DNA of 64,000 nucleotides from Eriocheir sinensis (Eukaryota; Arthropoda; Malacostraca; Decapoda; Varunidae): contig NW_026111624.1 of assembly GCF_024679095.1 (NCBI RefSeq), positions 355,001 to 419,000 on the forward strand, given 5' to 3'. The notes beneath the pieces are model-generated. The model had not been told where the DNA came from, searched no databases, and saw only the letters and a list, made by a program, of their open reading frames with translations. Position 1 is the stretch's first letter, and each line of letters opens with the position of its first letter. Both the position numbers and the translations under genes were made by a program. Of the stretch, positions 1 to 17,517 are shown one piece after another.

Positions 1-545
<545 letters not shown>

Positions 546-574
546 ATCTATCTATCTATCCTATTTTTATTATT

Positions 575-626
575 GTTTCCTTTTTTGTGCCCTTGAGCTG
601 TCTCCTTTGTTGTAAAAAAAAAAAAT
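575..626 (+). mobile_element. Poly(A) LINE family G, 3' tail fragment
   Basis: The last ~50 bp matches the 3' end of LINE G at 18,900-18,950: a T-rich stretch, then the block CCCTTGAGCTG, a CTCCTTTGTTGTA block, then an A run. No coding sequence remains. It is either an extremely 5'-truncated insertion or a conserved tail shared with a SINE. Another diverged tail lies at 32,008-32,054. Confidence 0.7.
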
Positions 627-693
627 CCATCTATTTTTTCATGTCTTAAACCTTTAGATTAGTTTGTTTATTATCTGTTTATTGTTTTTTTTT

Positions 694-726
694 TTGTGTG
701 TGTGTGCGTGTGTGTGTGTGTGTGTG
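694..726. repeat. (TG)n microsatellite
   Basis: TG repeats with one C interruption, about 33 bp. Confidence 0.95.
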
Positions 727-1040
727 ACGTTTCAATGCTATTTTTCTTTCTTTTTTATTGTTCTTCATTTCTTGCAAGTCTTTTTTGTTTCCTATTTCTT
801 TTTCTTCTTCCTCTTTGCTGTTGTTGTTGTTCGATGGTCCTCCGTTTTCTTTCTCGATACAAAAAGAGGAGGAGGAAGGTTAAAGGTTATAGCGAGCCTC
901 TTCCTCCTCCTGCTCCTCCTCCTCTCCTTCTTGAATCGGCCGGGAAGAAAACAAGCGAGTGGGCCGTGAAGGGAGGAATTTAACAACGACAAAACAATTC
1001 CGGTCGACGAGGAAGAGTACCGCTGACGGGAAGGCTTTTT

Positions 1041-1391
<351 letters not shown>

Positions 1392-1518
1392 TTGTTTCCA
1401 CTAATAAATCAAAGTTGGGAGCAAACACGTTCTTCTGATAGCCTTGTCGTGTATGTGTGATAACTTCAATACAATTTCCCTTTTTGATATATACATTTTG
1501 GTGCTGTTTTAGTGTTCT

Positions 1519-1794
<276 letters not shown>

Positions 1795-1859
1795 GCCAGG
1801 ACGTGATGAGACAAAGAAGTGCTCTCTTTCATCCTCCTCCTTCATTCTTCGGACACAAA

Positions 1860-2312
1860 ACCACTAATAGTACTTTTTATTATGTTCCTCTTTTTTTCCT
1901 CTCATTTTCCTCTTTCCTCGTTTTTCTTTTTTAGCTTGCATGTGTGTCCTTCCATTTTCTTTTCCATCGCCCTTATTTTCATTTTAATTGGACCTTTCTT
2001 CTTCTTTTCTCTTCCTTTCCCAATCGTTTTTATTTTTCATTCTACTTCATCTTTTCTTCTTCTTCATCTTCCTTTTCTTCTTGTTATATATTCTATCTTC
2101 TTTTTCTTCTTCTTCTTCATCTTCTTTTTCTTCTCATTATATATATTGTCTCGTCTTCTTCTTCTGCTCCTTCTTTTCTTCTTCTTTATCTTCTTTCTCC
2201 TCCTCCTCCTTATCCTCCACTTCTTGTTCTTGTTCTTCCTCTTGTTCTTCTCGTTCATGTTCTTCCTCCGCTTCTACTTATAACTCCTCCTCCTCCTCCT
2301 CCTCTAAGCCTC
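1860..2312. repeat. Polypyrimidine tract (CTT/CCT-rich)
   Basis: Nearly pure plus-strand pyrimidine DNA built of TTC, CTT and TCC triplets, ending in (TCC)n near 2,285-2,306. Several overlapping open frames encode only Phe/Leu/Ser and are compositional. Confidence 0.85.
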
Positions 2313-2835
2313 TTCACCTTCAGGACAAACTTTTCATAATGAGGCGGTGACCAGGGAGGAAGAACTCACTGGTGGCCGACTCCTCCCCTTCACAGGTAAT
2401 TGGAGAGAGGAGAAAGTTTGGAGGAGGAGGAGGAGGAGGAGGAAAACTTGCAGCTAACAGTAATGGAAATAAAACACGAGTAATAAGCAAGAAAGTCGAC
2501 TGAAGGAGGAAAAAGAAAAAAAGTGAGGTCTGTGATGTTTTTTTCCTTTTTTTTTTGCTTTCTGGTCCTCTCTCAATCTTATATCTCCTTTTCCTCTTTC
2601 CTATGTGATGTTTTTTTCTTTTTTCCTTTTTTTTTGTCTTTCTGGTCCTCTCCTGCTCGTTCGGTTGGTTTGTCAGACTCTTTTAATACTGTGTCATGTT
2701 TTAGTTCCTCTCAATCTTATATCTCCGTTTTCTCTCTTTCCTATATCTCCTTTTCCTTCTATAGTGACGTGTTTCCTTGCATAAATCTACTTGACAAATC
2801 GAACTTCTTCCTTTTCCTATATGCCTTTTCTCTCC
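2313..2835. other. Intergenic, weakly repeated, no gene seen
   Basis: Mixed sequence with a GGA run near 2,420-2,440. Two similar T-rich segments near 2,530-2,570 and 2,605-2,650 share a TTTCTGGTCCTCTC block, so a partial local duplication is likely. No recognisable gene. Confidence 0.5.
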
Positions 2836-3290
2836 TCAAGCTACACTCACTCCTTCTTCGTCTCCTTCACCAGTCTCAGCTCATCCAATCTCATCCCCTT
2901 CCAGTTTCACCTAAGCCTTCATCCTTCTCTCTCCTCTCCTTCCACCAGCATCCTCCCTCTTTGCCTCCCAGCTTCAATTTCCCTCTCCCTTCTTCCTTTT
3001 CATGCGCCAGCTACACTGACCCCTTCTCCTTCGCCTTCTTTACCAGTCTCAGCACATCCAATCTCATTCCCTTCCAGTATCACCTAAGCCTTCATCCTTC
3101 TTCTCCTCTCACCAGCATCCTCCCTCCCGCCTCCCAGCTTCACTTTCCCTCTCCCCTTCTTCCTCTCCATGCACCGGCTACACTGACCCCTTCTTCTTCG
3201 CCTCCTTCACCAGTCTCAGCCCATCCAGTCTCATCCCCTTCCAGTATCACCTAAGCCCTGATCCCTCTCTCTTCTCCTTCCACCAGCATC
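2836..3290. repeat. ~168 bp minisatellite, about 2.7 copies
   Basis: Three successive units begin with CTACACT at about 2,841, 3,011 and 3,178, a spacing of 170 then 167 bp. Each unit carries the same ordered blocks: CACCAGTCTCAGC, CCTTCCAGT.TCACCTAAGCC, CCACCAGCATCCTCC. The last unit decays into CTCC-rich DNA. The frame stays open through the array because the unit is pyrimidine-rich, and I do not call a protein. Confidence 0.85.
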
Positions 3291-3508
3291 CTCCTTCCTC
3301 CTCCGCCTCCACCCTCCCCTTGATCAACAACAGGATGGAGACTCACAAAACAGCTCCGCCAGGCATGAGAGCAGTCCCCAGCCTTGACCCGCCTGACACC
3401 TGCCGGCTTCTAATTACAGGTGACACGCTCTCCTCCTTCCTCTGCTTTACCTGGAGGAGGAGGTGGAGGGGAGATGAAAGCATTGGAAGAAATGGGTGAA
3501 AGTGAAAG

Positions 3509-3762
<254 letters not shown>

Positions 3763-3781
3763 TTTTTGGTTTTGATTTTTG

Positions 3782-4113
3782 ACCTCGACATTCTCCCCAC
3801 ATGCATGAACAGACTGAACCGTGTCGACCCATCAAGCAAGTCTCCAAACGACGACTTTGATTTTGGCCCAGGAGACCTTCAATTCCAGTCTCCGCCTCCT
3901 CATGCAGCACTTCGAGAGCCATCACCAGAGCCTCCAGCGATTCCCCGAGAGGTACGTTATCGTCGGTAAAAACAAGATCAGTGACTTTGATGTCGCCAAC
4001 AGATACTCCGCTACGACTTTAATCAATAACTTTGCCTAATACTCAGTCCATGAAAATGTTGAAAAGCACTGGAGCAAGGACGCACCCCTGCCTCACTCCT
4101 GAACTATAGTCAA
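3782..4113 (-). pseudogene. Decayed non-LTR reverse transcriptase fragment
   Basis: Read on the minus strand from about 4,113 downward, the frame gives SGVRQGCVLAPVLFNIFMD, an RT palm motif, then V.DIKVTDLVFTDDN, corresponding to the catalytic (F/Y)ADD block. It continues into LEALVMALEVLHEEAE, the helix after the palm. In-frame stops follow NIFMD and KVID, the ADD alanine is replaced by Thr, and the frame is lost after HEEAE. This is a dead fragment of an RT lineage distinct from the CR1 elements elsewhere in the window. The GCVLAP and HEEA style resembles RTE/jockey-like RTs, but the clade is inferred from memory. Its 5' side runs into the inverted repeat at 4,104-4,312. Confidence 0.75.
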
Positions 4114-4312
4114 CCCATTTCAAATACTCCGTTTGGGCGCTCGATTCCGCGGGTCCTTTCCTCCCCTCTGCTCTGCCACACAGTCCCAACACCTATCCCT
4201 GCCTCTCATATGTTAGCTATAGGTAACATATGAGAGGAAGGGTTAGGGTTGAAACTGTGTAACAGAAGAAAAACCCTGCGAATCAACTATTTGAAATGGT
4301 TTAGTAGTAACA
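4104..4312. repeat. Imperfect inverted repeat (fold-back)
   Basis: A perfect core hairpin pairs CCTCTCATATGTTA (ends ~4,214) with TAACATATGAGAGG around an 8-base loop. The pairing extends imperfectly outward: CTGCCACACAGT matches ACTGTGTAACAG, and CCATTTCAAATA near 4,115 matches TATTTGAAATGG near 4,289. The left arm is continuous with the minus-strand RT fragment, so the right arm may be an inverted duplicate of the same element. Confidence 0.8.
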
Positions 4313-4509
4313 GGAAAGAAGCCGGAAACGCCTCCCTCACACTTCACAGTACTCTCAGTCCAAGAAAAAAAGTTACGTCAACAGCATCTGGTGTTCTCAG
4401 GCAGCCAACCATCCAAGCACTAACCAGACCCAACGTTGCTTAAGTTAACTTCGCTGATAGGACGAGAAGAGGTGGCGTGGCCGTTGTCGAGGGGAGAGAG
4501 GGAGGAGAA

Positions 4510-4845
4510 ACAGATAGATGGAAAGAAAAATGGAAGAAGGAAAATACTGAAGAGGAATGGAAAAGTGCAAAAACAGGGAGAAAAGAGTCAAACACACGGA
4601 CGTAGGGAAAGAAAAGGAAAAAGAGATAGATGGAAAAAAGATGAAAGAGAGGAAAGAAAAATGGAAGAAGAAGGAAAATACTGAAGAAAAATAGGAAAGT
4701 ACAAAAACAAGGAAAAAAAAAGAGGCATACATACATTAAGGAAAAAATGAAAGAGAGGAAAGGAAAATGGAAGAAGACTGAAAATACTGAAGAAGAATGG
4801 AAAAGTGCAAAAAGAAGGAAATAAAGAGGAAAACACACGAAGGGG
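4510..4845. repeat. Purine-rich tandem repeat, ~107-127 bp unit, 3 copies
   Basis: The block AATGGAAGAAG...AAAATACTGAAGA..AATGGAAA.GTGCAAAAA recurs at about 4,528, 4,660 and 4,766. Units differ by small indels. Minus-strand Phe/Ser-rich frames over it are compositional. Confidence 0.75.
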
Positions 4846-5129
4846 AAGAAAAGGGAAAAGTGAATCAAGAGGAAGGAAAACAGAACGAGAGATGAAGAAA
4901 GGGATAAAGAGAGGAAGAGCAGCAGAGGGGAGAGAAAGAAGGAAGGAACTAAAGAAGGGGAAGGGACAGCAAGAGAGTTATCACATATTCCACTCCTCCC
5001 ATGTTCGGCGCGAAAGGGAAGGATGAAAAAAAAGAAGGAAGGGAGGAAGAAGGGAATATAATAATACTAATGATACAAAGACGATGATGATGATGATGAG
5101 GATGATGAAGGGTGCGAGGAGACTTGATC

Positions 5130-5440
5130 GATGTTTATAAATGGATGAAGGGATTTTGATAAGGGTAATATTAATAAGGTTCTGAAGGAAGGTAACAAAG
5201 AAGGGTTGAACACGTAGTAATGGGTTTAAATCAGATAAATTCAGATTCAACAAGGACATAGGCAAGAATTAGTTAACCAAAGGAATGGTGGATGAGTGGA
5301 ACAGGATGGGCAGTCATGAGGTGAGTGCCAATACGATAGATACATTAAAAAGAGTAGAAAAGTTAATGGACGGTGAGGTTAGGTGGGGTTAGGTTCACAG
5401 GAGCTGCCTTGTTTATGCCTACCAGGAGGAGAAGAGGAGG
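5130..5440 (+). pseudogene. CR1-like RT C-terminus and 3' end, decayed
   Basis: From about 5,211 the plus frame reads TRSNGFKSDKFRFNKDIG, then after an in-frame stop MVDEWNRMGSHEVSANTID and TLKR. This is the conserved C-terminal tail of CR1/L2-type ORF2 proteins (V..WN.L...VV.A.TI..FK..LD). A frameshift precedes it and a stop closes it near 5,376. The following AGGAGCTGCCTTGTTTATGCC resembles the 3' UTR end of this type and abuts (GAG)n. It is a 5'-truncated relic, more diverged than the CR1-A copies. Confidence 0.8.
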
Positions 5441-5546
5441 AGGAGGAGGAAGATGATGTGAATAAATGAAATAATGGAAGAGGAGAAAAAAAACATCACA
5501 GGCTAAGATTTGGTGTTCTTGTGTTTCCTGTCATCCTTGAACCTTC

Positions 5547-8530
<2,984 letters not shown>

Positions 8531-8853
8531 CACGCGCGCACTCGCCGCAGAAGACAAGTCCTTCTGCACATAACAATTCATCTCGCAGCCGCTCAAACTC
8601 GGGAACTTAATGTCGTGGAAGAAGAGTTAGAGGCGCCGCGCACACCACCCACAGCAGCACAGGAGAAGAGGTAGTGGTAGTGGTGGTGGTGGTGGTACTA
8701 AGCCTCCCCGCAGCTGAACTATGATATAAACACCACAGAATGAATTGGTGTTTTTTTTTGCTTTCCTGTTTGTAATAATGTGAGGTAAGAATTGCGTACA
8801 CGTTATTATACTGTGTTGTTAGCCTGTTTCCTCTGCTTATTTTCCTTCGTTTA

Positions 8854-8997
8854 TTGTTATTATTGTCATTATTATTATTATTGTTATTATTATTATTATT
8901 ATTATTTTACTATTACTACTACTGCTAGTACTACTACTACTACCACTAATGCTACAACCCGCCCACACACACACACCCACACACACACACACACACT
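8854..8997. repeat. (ATT)n, (ACT)n and (CA)n cluster
   Basis: Imperfect ATT repeats to about 8,907, an ACT run to about 8,946, and CA repeats from 8,964 to 8,997. Confidence 0.9.
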
Positions 8998-9083
8998 CCA
9001 AACCTAGAACCATTCTCGCCACTGACTCCTTCCTCTAGTGACACAGGTGACAGGCCTCGCCACTTACCTGTCGAGAGAAAGGA

Positions 9084-9633
9084 AATGTAATTAGTACACA
9101 GTATAAATTATTGTAATGTTGACAGATAACAGACGCAAAACCAGGATTCTCTGTCTCTGTGAGGGAAGAATAAGTTTGGGTTATGAATGCGTGTAAAGGT
9201 TATGGAAGGAGAGAAATGAGAGTATATTAGTACACTACATAAATAATTGTAATATTGAAAGCTAACAGATGCAAAAATTGGACTCTATCTCTGCAAGGGA
9301 GGAAATAAGTTTGGGTTGTGAATATGTGGAAAGGTTACGAAAGGAGAGAAATGAAGGCATATTAGTACACTACGTAAGTTATTGTAATGTTGAAAGGTAA
9401 CAGATGCAAAACCGGGACTCTCTATCTCTGCAAAGGTAGGAAATAAGTTTGGGTTATGAATATGTGTAAAGGTTAGGGAAGGCGAGAGATGAGGGCATAT
9501 TAGTACAAAACGTAAATCATTGTAATGTTGAAAGGTATACACAAAACTGGGACTCTATCTCTGCAAGGGAGGAAATAAGTTTGGGTTATGAATGCGTGCA
9601 AGTTAGAAAAGGCGAGAAATGAGGGCATATTTA
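9084..9633. repeat. ~136 bp tandem satellite, four units plus partial
   Basis: Units begin with TAATGTTGAAAGGTAACAGA at about 9,115, 9,250, 9,385 and 9,523. Each contains the ordered blocks GGACTCTATCTCTGCAAGGG, AAATAAGTTTGGGTTATGAAT, GGAGAGAAATGA.GGCATATT and AGTACACTACGTAAATTATTG. A partial unit (only the last block) starts the array near 9,084, and the last unit is truncated. Units are well aligned with small indels. Confidence 0.9.
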
Positions 9634-9828
9634 GAATGAAGTATTATGCTTGTAAACCCAGGAATAATAAAACATGCGCATATTTCTCCATCCAGTTGTC
9701 TTTTTAATGCTCTGGACGCGGGCAGGGAAATAAATAAGTCTTCTGCACCTGTAACGGGCCGCCCCCGAGCCAGCCCCCCGGGGTTATGGCCACGGATATA
9801 GACAAAAACAACATAATAAAAGTAGTAA

Positions 9829-10082
9829 AAAAGAAAGTAAAAAAAAATGCAGCTGGTTTGACGTCCATGTGCCTGTTGCTATTTTAGGAGAACCTCGAGG
9901 AAGATGATTGCTTAAAAAAAAAAAAAAGAATGGAGGGTGAAAGAGATAGAAAAAAAAGTAAAAATAAGAAAAATCAATGAAAAAAGAAAGTAAAAAAAAA
10001 TGCAGCTGGTTTGACGTTCACGTGCCTGTTGCTATTTTAGGAGAACCTCGATGAAGATGATTGCTTAAAAAAAAAAAAATAA
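9829..10082. repeat. ~100 bp direct duplication, ~153 bp period
   Basis: A near-identical segment occurs at about 9,829-9,930 and 9,982-10,082. It starts with AAAGAAAGTAAAAAAAAATG, has GCAGCTGGTTTGACGT in the middle and ends with GATGATTGCTTAAAAA. The copies differ at about four positions, and a poly(A) run closes each. It may be two units of a tandem array or two retroposed tails. Confidence 0.85.
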
Positions 10083-10245
10083 ACTAGTAAAATATTAAGA
10101 TAAATCAATAAACAAAAACGAAATAACACAAGCTTTCTAGTTGACACAGGGAATTTGAAGTTCAAATTGCCTTGTAATATTGTCATGACGAGTTAGGTTT
10201 TAAAGGGAAATATTCTCGTGTGAAACTTAGATTAAGAAAAGAAGG

Positions 10246-10875
<630 letters not shown>

Positions 10876-10975
10876 AAAAAGGGGAAGGCGAGGTGATGAT
10901 AAATGTTGAAAATGATAAGAAGGATAAAAATATAATTCAGATTTATGTCCGTGAAGGAAATGGGGAGATTTGCAG

Positions 10976-12029
<1,054 letters not shown>

Positions 12030-12105
12030 ACATATTTCTCTATCTTTTCTCTCTCTCTTCTCTCATCATCACCTTGTCTCTTTCTTCCGTTGAGGAACAA
12101 AGAAA

Positions 12106-12321
<216 letters not shown>

Positions 12322-12521
12322 TGGCTTTCCTTTCTTTATCCTTTCTTTATTAATCTTCAAAGTGATAAACAAAGAGAGAGAGAGAGAAAGACAGGTGTAA
12401 TTACAGGTGTGAAGAGGAGACAGGTAAAAATGATAAATGAAAAAAAAATGATGGTCTTAAGGAGGACGGGGTAAAATTTTAAAGGGAAAAGAGAAACAGA
12501 GATGGAAAGGAGTAAAATATC

Positions 12522-12850
12522 ATGGAGGAGGAGGAGGAGGAGGAGGAGGAGGAGGAGGAGGAAAAATACTATGGGCAGGAGAAATATACTCTCTTGGAGG
12601 AGGAAGTCGAGAGAGGAAAACACAAAAAAAACTATTACATAAAACAAAAGAATGAAAACAAAAGAAAACAGAGGAGGAGAAGGAGGAGGAGGAGGAGGAG
12701 GAGGAGGAGGAGGAGGAGGAGGGTAAAAAATATATTGAAGGACAGTAAAACAATAGTAGGATGAAGGAGAACAAGGAAGAAGGGATATGAAAGAGCAAGA
12801 GGAGGAAGAGGAGAAAGAAGAAGGAGGAGGAGGACGAGGAGGAGGAGGAG
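12522..12850. repeat. (GGA)n cluster
   Basis: GGA runs at 12,522-12,561, 12,671-12,722 and about 12,820-12,850 in A/G-rich DNA. Glu, Arg, Ser or Leu repeat frames here are shadows. Confidence 0.9.
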
Positions 12851-12999
12851 AGAGAGAAAAATATCATCCCCCAACAGTAAGGAAAGAGACAGGTGGTTGG
12901 AGGAAAGACCACCACCACCACTACCTCTTTCCTCCTCCTCCTCCTCATTCACGGTCTCTTCCTCACACGGATCAATCACGTCTCAACCTTTGCTCTTGA

Positions 13000-13638
<639 letters not shown>

Positions 13639-13789
13639 AGTCAAACACATAAGGTGACAGGACGAATCCACAAAAATCGCTTAGTAATCTTAAAAAAAAG
13701 AAAAAAACAGGAAAACAGGAATAAAAAAGGATCAAATCAATAAAGGAAACGACAGGTCAACTTGGGTCACCGAGGGTCAGGGGGGACAA

Positions 13790-14990
13790 ATTTTGGGAAG
13801 CTGGAAGGGGGGAGGGGGGGAGGAAGGAAAGGGGGAGGAGGAGGGAAAGGGGGGTTGGCAATACTCTTCCCGTTTTCTTCGTTTTCTTTTCAGGACAAAC
13901 TGAATGGGTTTAATTTGATTGGTTGGAGTTTTTATACCTCAGTGTTCTTTTTTTATGGGAAGGAGAGGAAGAAAAAGAAGAGGGAAGGGAGAGAGAGAGG
14001 AAGGGGAAGGGAGAGAAAGAGGGGAAGGGTAGAGGGACGAGGAGGTACAAGAGAGTACAGGGTGGGGAGATGGGGAGGATAGAAGGAGGGGGAGTGAGAC
14101 GAAGTAGAAGGGAGTAAAGAATGGAGAGGACGAGGAGGAGGAGGAAGAGAAGGGAAAAAGGAGGAGAAGGAAGTTGTATTTAAAGGAAGAGGAGAAGCAG
14201 AAGTAGCAGAAAGGATGTCTTGGTACGAAAGGGAGATGGGAGAGAGAGAATGTTTAAGGGAAACGGAAGAGAATGAGATGAAAAAGAGGAGAAGAGGGTG
14301 AAAGAAATGAAAAGGAGAAGAGAAAGAGAAAAAAGATAAAACCAGAAGAAATGAAGAAAAAGAGGATGGAGGTAATGAAGGAAGGAGGGGAGAAATGAAG
14401 AAGGGAGGGAAACCAGGGATGAAGGGGATGGGGAGAAGGAAGGAAGGAAAAGAAGAGGGTATGGAAAGGAATGCGTGAAGGAAGCCATGGATGAGAGAAG
14501 GGAAAAAGAAGAAAAGGCGAAAAGGAAAGAAAGACGAAAGAAAAGGAGGAAAACAGTAAAAAAGGAAAGGAAAGGAAGGAGGAAAAGAGGAAGGCACAAG
14601 AAATGAAAGAAAAGTGAAGAGAGGAAGTAGAGAAAGAAGGGAACAGGAGAGAAGAACGATGAAAGGAAGGAGAGAGAGAGGTAAGAAAGACAGGAAGTAG
14701 AGAAAAAAAAAGAGGAAAGGACGAACAGAAAGAATAAAATAATAAGTTAAAAAATGGAATATAAAATGAAGACAAACCGTGAAGGAGGAGGAGGAAGAGG
14801 AGGAGGAGGAGGAGGAGGAGGAGGATAAAGAAGAGCTAGCGGAGGAGGAATAAAAGAAAAGGAAAGAAGAAGAGGAAAACGAGGAAAATAAGAAAAGCTG
14901 GAAAAGGAAGAGATGAAGACAAGAGGCACAGGAGGAGGAGGAGGAGGAGGAGGAGGAAGAGGGAGGAATAAGGTAAAGGAGGAGGAAAAT
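13790..14990. repeat. ~1.2 kb polypurine tract
   Basis: The plus strand is almost entirely G and A, with only scattered pyrimidines apart from a mixed patch at 13,860-13,950. GGA runs lie at 14,783-14,824 and 14,932-14,956. The long minus-strand Phe/Ser/Leu frames are compositional. Such tracts can adopt triplex (H-DNA) structure, but nothing here demonstrates it. Confidence 0.85.
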
Positions 14991-15176
14991 GAGGCATATA
15001 GCGAAGGGACCGACTCGTGCAGAACGGAAACAAAAGAAACGCGTTGTGCGCTGCGTCATAAAGTCAACAGTCCGTGGTGCTCCCTGACGACGCTCCTCCT
15101 CCTCCTCCTCCTCCTCCTCCTCGTTCTCCTCTTCTCCTTTCCTTTTCTTTCATTTCTCCTCCGCTAGCTCTTCTTC
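14828..15176. repeat. Inverted repeat with ~57-60 bp arms
   Basis: The left arm, 14,828-14,884, starts AAGAAGAGCTAGCGGAGGA. Its reverse complement occurs at 15,117-15,176 with only a few mismatches. The shared GAGCTAGCGG is not simple sequence, so this is a genuine inverted duplication and not chance purine/pyrimidine symmetry. The spacer is ~230 bp. Confidence 0.85.
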
Positions 15177-15440
15177 GCATTTTCCTTTTCCTCTTTCTCT
15201 TCCTCCTTTTCCTCCGGTTCTTCATCATCGTTTTCTTTTCCTCTTTCTCCTCTCCCTCTTTTTCTTTGTTTTTCTTCGTCTATATTATTTTTTCCTCCTC
15301 CTCCTTTATCTTATCCCTCTTAATCTTCATTCTTTTGCTTTTTATCCTCTTCTCCTTCGTAGTTCCTTCCTTCTTTCCTTCCTTCCTCCCTTCATTTGTC
15401 TTCTGTCTCTTCTTCCTTTTCCTCCTCCTCACCTCCAGGG
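15090..15440. repeat. Polypyrimidine tract
   Basis: Plus-strand C/T-rich DNA starting with (TCC)n at 15,093-15,122. Together with the preceding polypurine tract it forms a purine-then-pyrimidine domain. No gene. Confidence 0.85.
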
Positions 15441-15998
<558 letters not shown>

Positions 15999-16056
15999 AT
16001 TTTCCAAGATTGTGGCCACAAGTGTCCTGTTTACCCCGCCGCCTTGAGAAGTAAAC

Positions 16057-16412
16057 AAGGAGGAGGAGGAGGAGGAGGAGGAGGAGGAGGAGGAGGAAGG
16101 AGGATTGTTGAAGGAAGCGGAGGAAGGAGTAAAACGAGTTCGAAGAGGAGGAAGAGGAGGAAAAGAGCAAAGGGAACGGGAGGAAAAGAGGAATAGAAGG
16201 AGGAGGAGGAGAAAAAAGAAATAAAGAGAGAAGATGAGGAAGAGAAAGAGGAGGAGAAGCAAAAGATAGGGAAGGAAGAGAATAAAAAAAAAGAATAAAA
16301 AAATGAAGAGGTATAAGGAGGCAGAGGAAAAGATGAAGAGGAGGAGGAGGAAGAAGAGGAAGAGGAGGAGGCGAAGGAGGAGGAGGAGGAGGAGGAGGAG
16401 GAGGAAGAGGAT
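16057..16412. repeat. (GGA)n-rich polypurine DNA
   Basis: GGA runs at 16,057-16,097 and 16,337-16,412 with A/G-rich DNA between them. Further GGA triplets (16,478-16,492) touch the 3' end of the minus-strand CR1-C element. Confidence 0.9.
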
Positions 16413-16489
16413 GATTCACTGACCTCCAGCTTAACGAAGTCATTTGTATACTTGGAGGAAAGACTTTCTGAGGCGCCGAGGAGGAGGAG

Positions 16490-17400
16490 GAAACATGGAA
16501 ACATGGAAACATGGAAACGCAGGCAACAGAAAGCCTATTGGCTCATTACGAGGTTGCCCGCTTTGGTGATTTAATCTGCTCGACAGCCTGGGGCCTGGGG
16601 AGCAGATGAAAGCACCTCGACATTGAGGAGCAGATGAAAGCGCCTCGATATTGAGGAGCAGATGAAAGCAACTCAATATTCAGTTTACTCCCGACGCAGC
16701 GAAGTGACGGTCGATTCTATATTTGAAGGAGTTGATAGTATTCGCATTTACTACTTCTGAAGGAAGATTGTTCCAGTGACCGATGACTCGGTTTGAAAAG
16801 AAACTCCTTCCGATGTCTGTGTTACATCGACTAGACTGAATGGGTAAACCGTTATTTCTAGTTCTTAGGTTGGTTTGCAATTCAAAGAAATTGGAGTAAT
16901 CGACGTTATTGAATTTTTTTCAGATACTTGAAGACTTGAATCATATCTCCTCGTAGGCGTCTTTTCTCTAATGTAAAGAGATTGAGTGGCTTGAGTCGTT
17001 CCTCGTACGGTTGAGCCCTTAAGGTTGGTATCATTTTCGTGGCGCGTCGTTGAATCCTTTCCAGTAAATCAATGTCCTTTCTGTAATTAGGAGACCAGAA
17101 CTGTACTGCGTACTCGAGGTGCGGTCTTACCATGGAATTATACAAGGATAGCATCACGTCTGGTGTTTTACACTCGAAGTTCCTCGCTATGAACCCGAGC
17201 ATAGTGTTGGCTTTGTTGTATGCTTTTTTACAGTGATTCGCGTGTTTCAGGTTACTGCTGATAGTGACTCCAAGATCCTTTTCCTCCTGCATCGCTTGCA
17301 GAGGTCTCCCATTATGATGTATGTGGTTACTATTTCTGGACCCAATGTGCATGACTTTGCATTTGTCAGCATTAAATGACATTGCCATTTTTCCGACCAT
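16490..17400 (-). mobile_element. CR1 LINE family C, 5'-truncated
   Basis: Minus-strand element: ORF2 C-terminal half (16,680-17,400), then a 3' UTR with three tandem copies of a 28 bp unit (16,597-16,680). The 3' UTR ends in GAGCCAATAGGCTTTCTGTT and about three copies of an 8 bp terminal repeat, TTTCCATG (16,490-16,517 on the plus strand). GGA/TCC triplets lie on both sides (16,478-16,492 and 17,405-17,420). Short 3' terminal repeats are a known CR1 hallmark. Confidence 0.9.
16680..17400 (-). pseudogene. CR1-C ORF2 C-terminal half, one frameshift
   Basis: Starts just after the catalytic palm: MSFNADKCKVMHIGSRN, EEKDLGVTISSNLK, NKANTMLGFIARNF, LYNSMVRPHLEYAVQFWSP, RIQRRATKMIPTLR, LEKRRLRGDMIQVFKYLK. 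A 1-nt shift in an A run near 16,910 breaks the frame. The end is then read in another frame: LRTRNNGLP, FFSNRVIGHWNNLPSEVV, NSFKYRIDRHF, stop at 16,680. The RT core (FADD) and endonuclease are lost by 5' truncation. The protein is clearly related to families A and B but distinct from both. Confidence 0.9.
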
Positions 17401-17517
17401 TCGGAAGGAGGAGGAGGAGGGGATCGAGGCAGTGGAAATCTCGAAGGAGAATTAAAATGTATTCAGACTTAATTCGTGTCCTTGAGAAGCGAGACGATCT
17501 TATGCAATGTATCAATT

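Noticed and set aside
13953..15059. 368-codon minus-strand open frame and overlapping frames
   Set aside because: They are translations of a polypurine tract (Phe/Ser/Leu/Pro only). No motif, and two further frames are open for the same reason.
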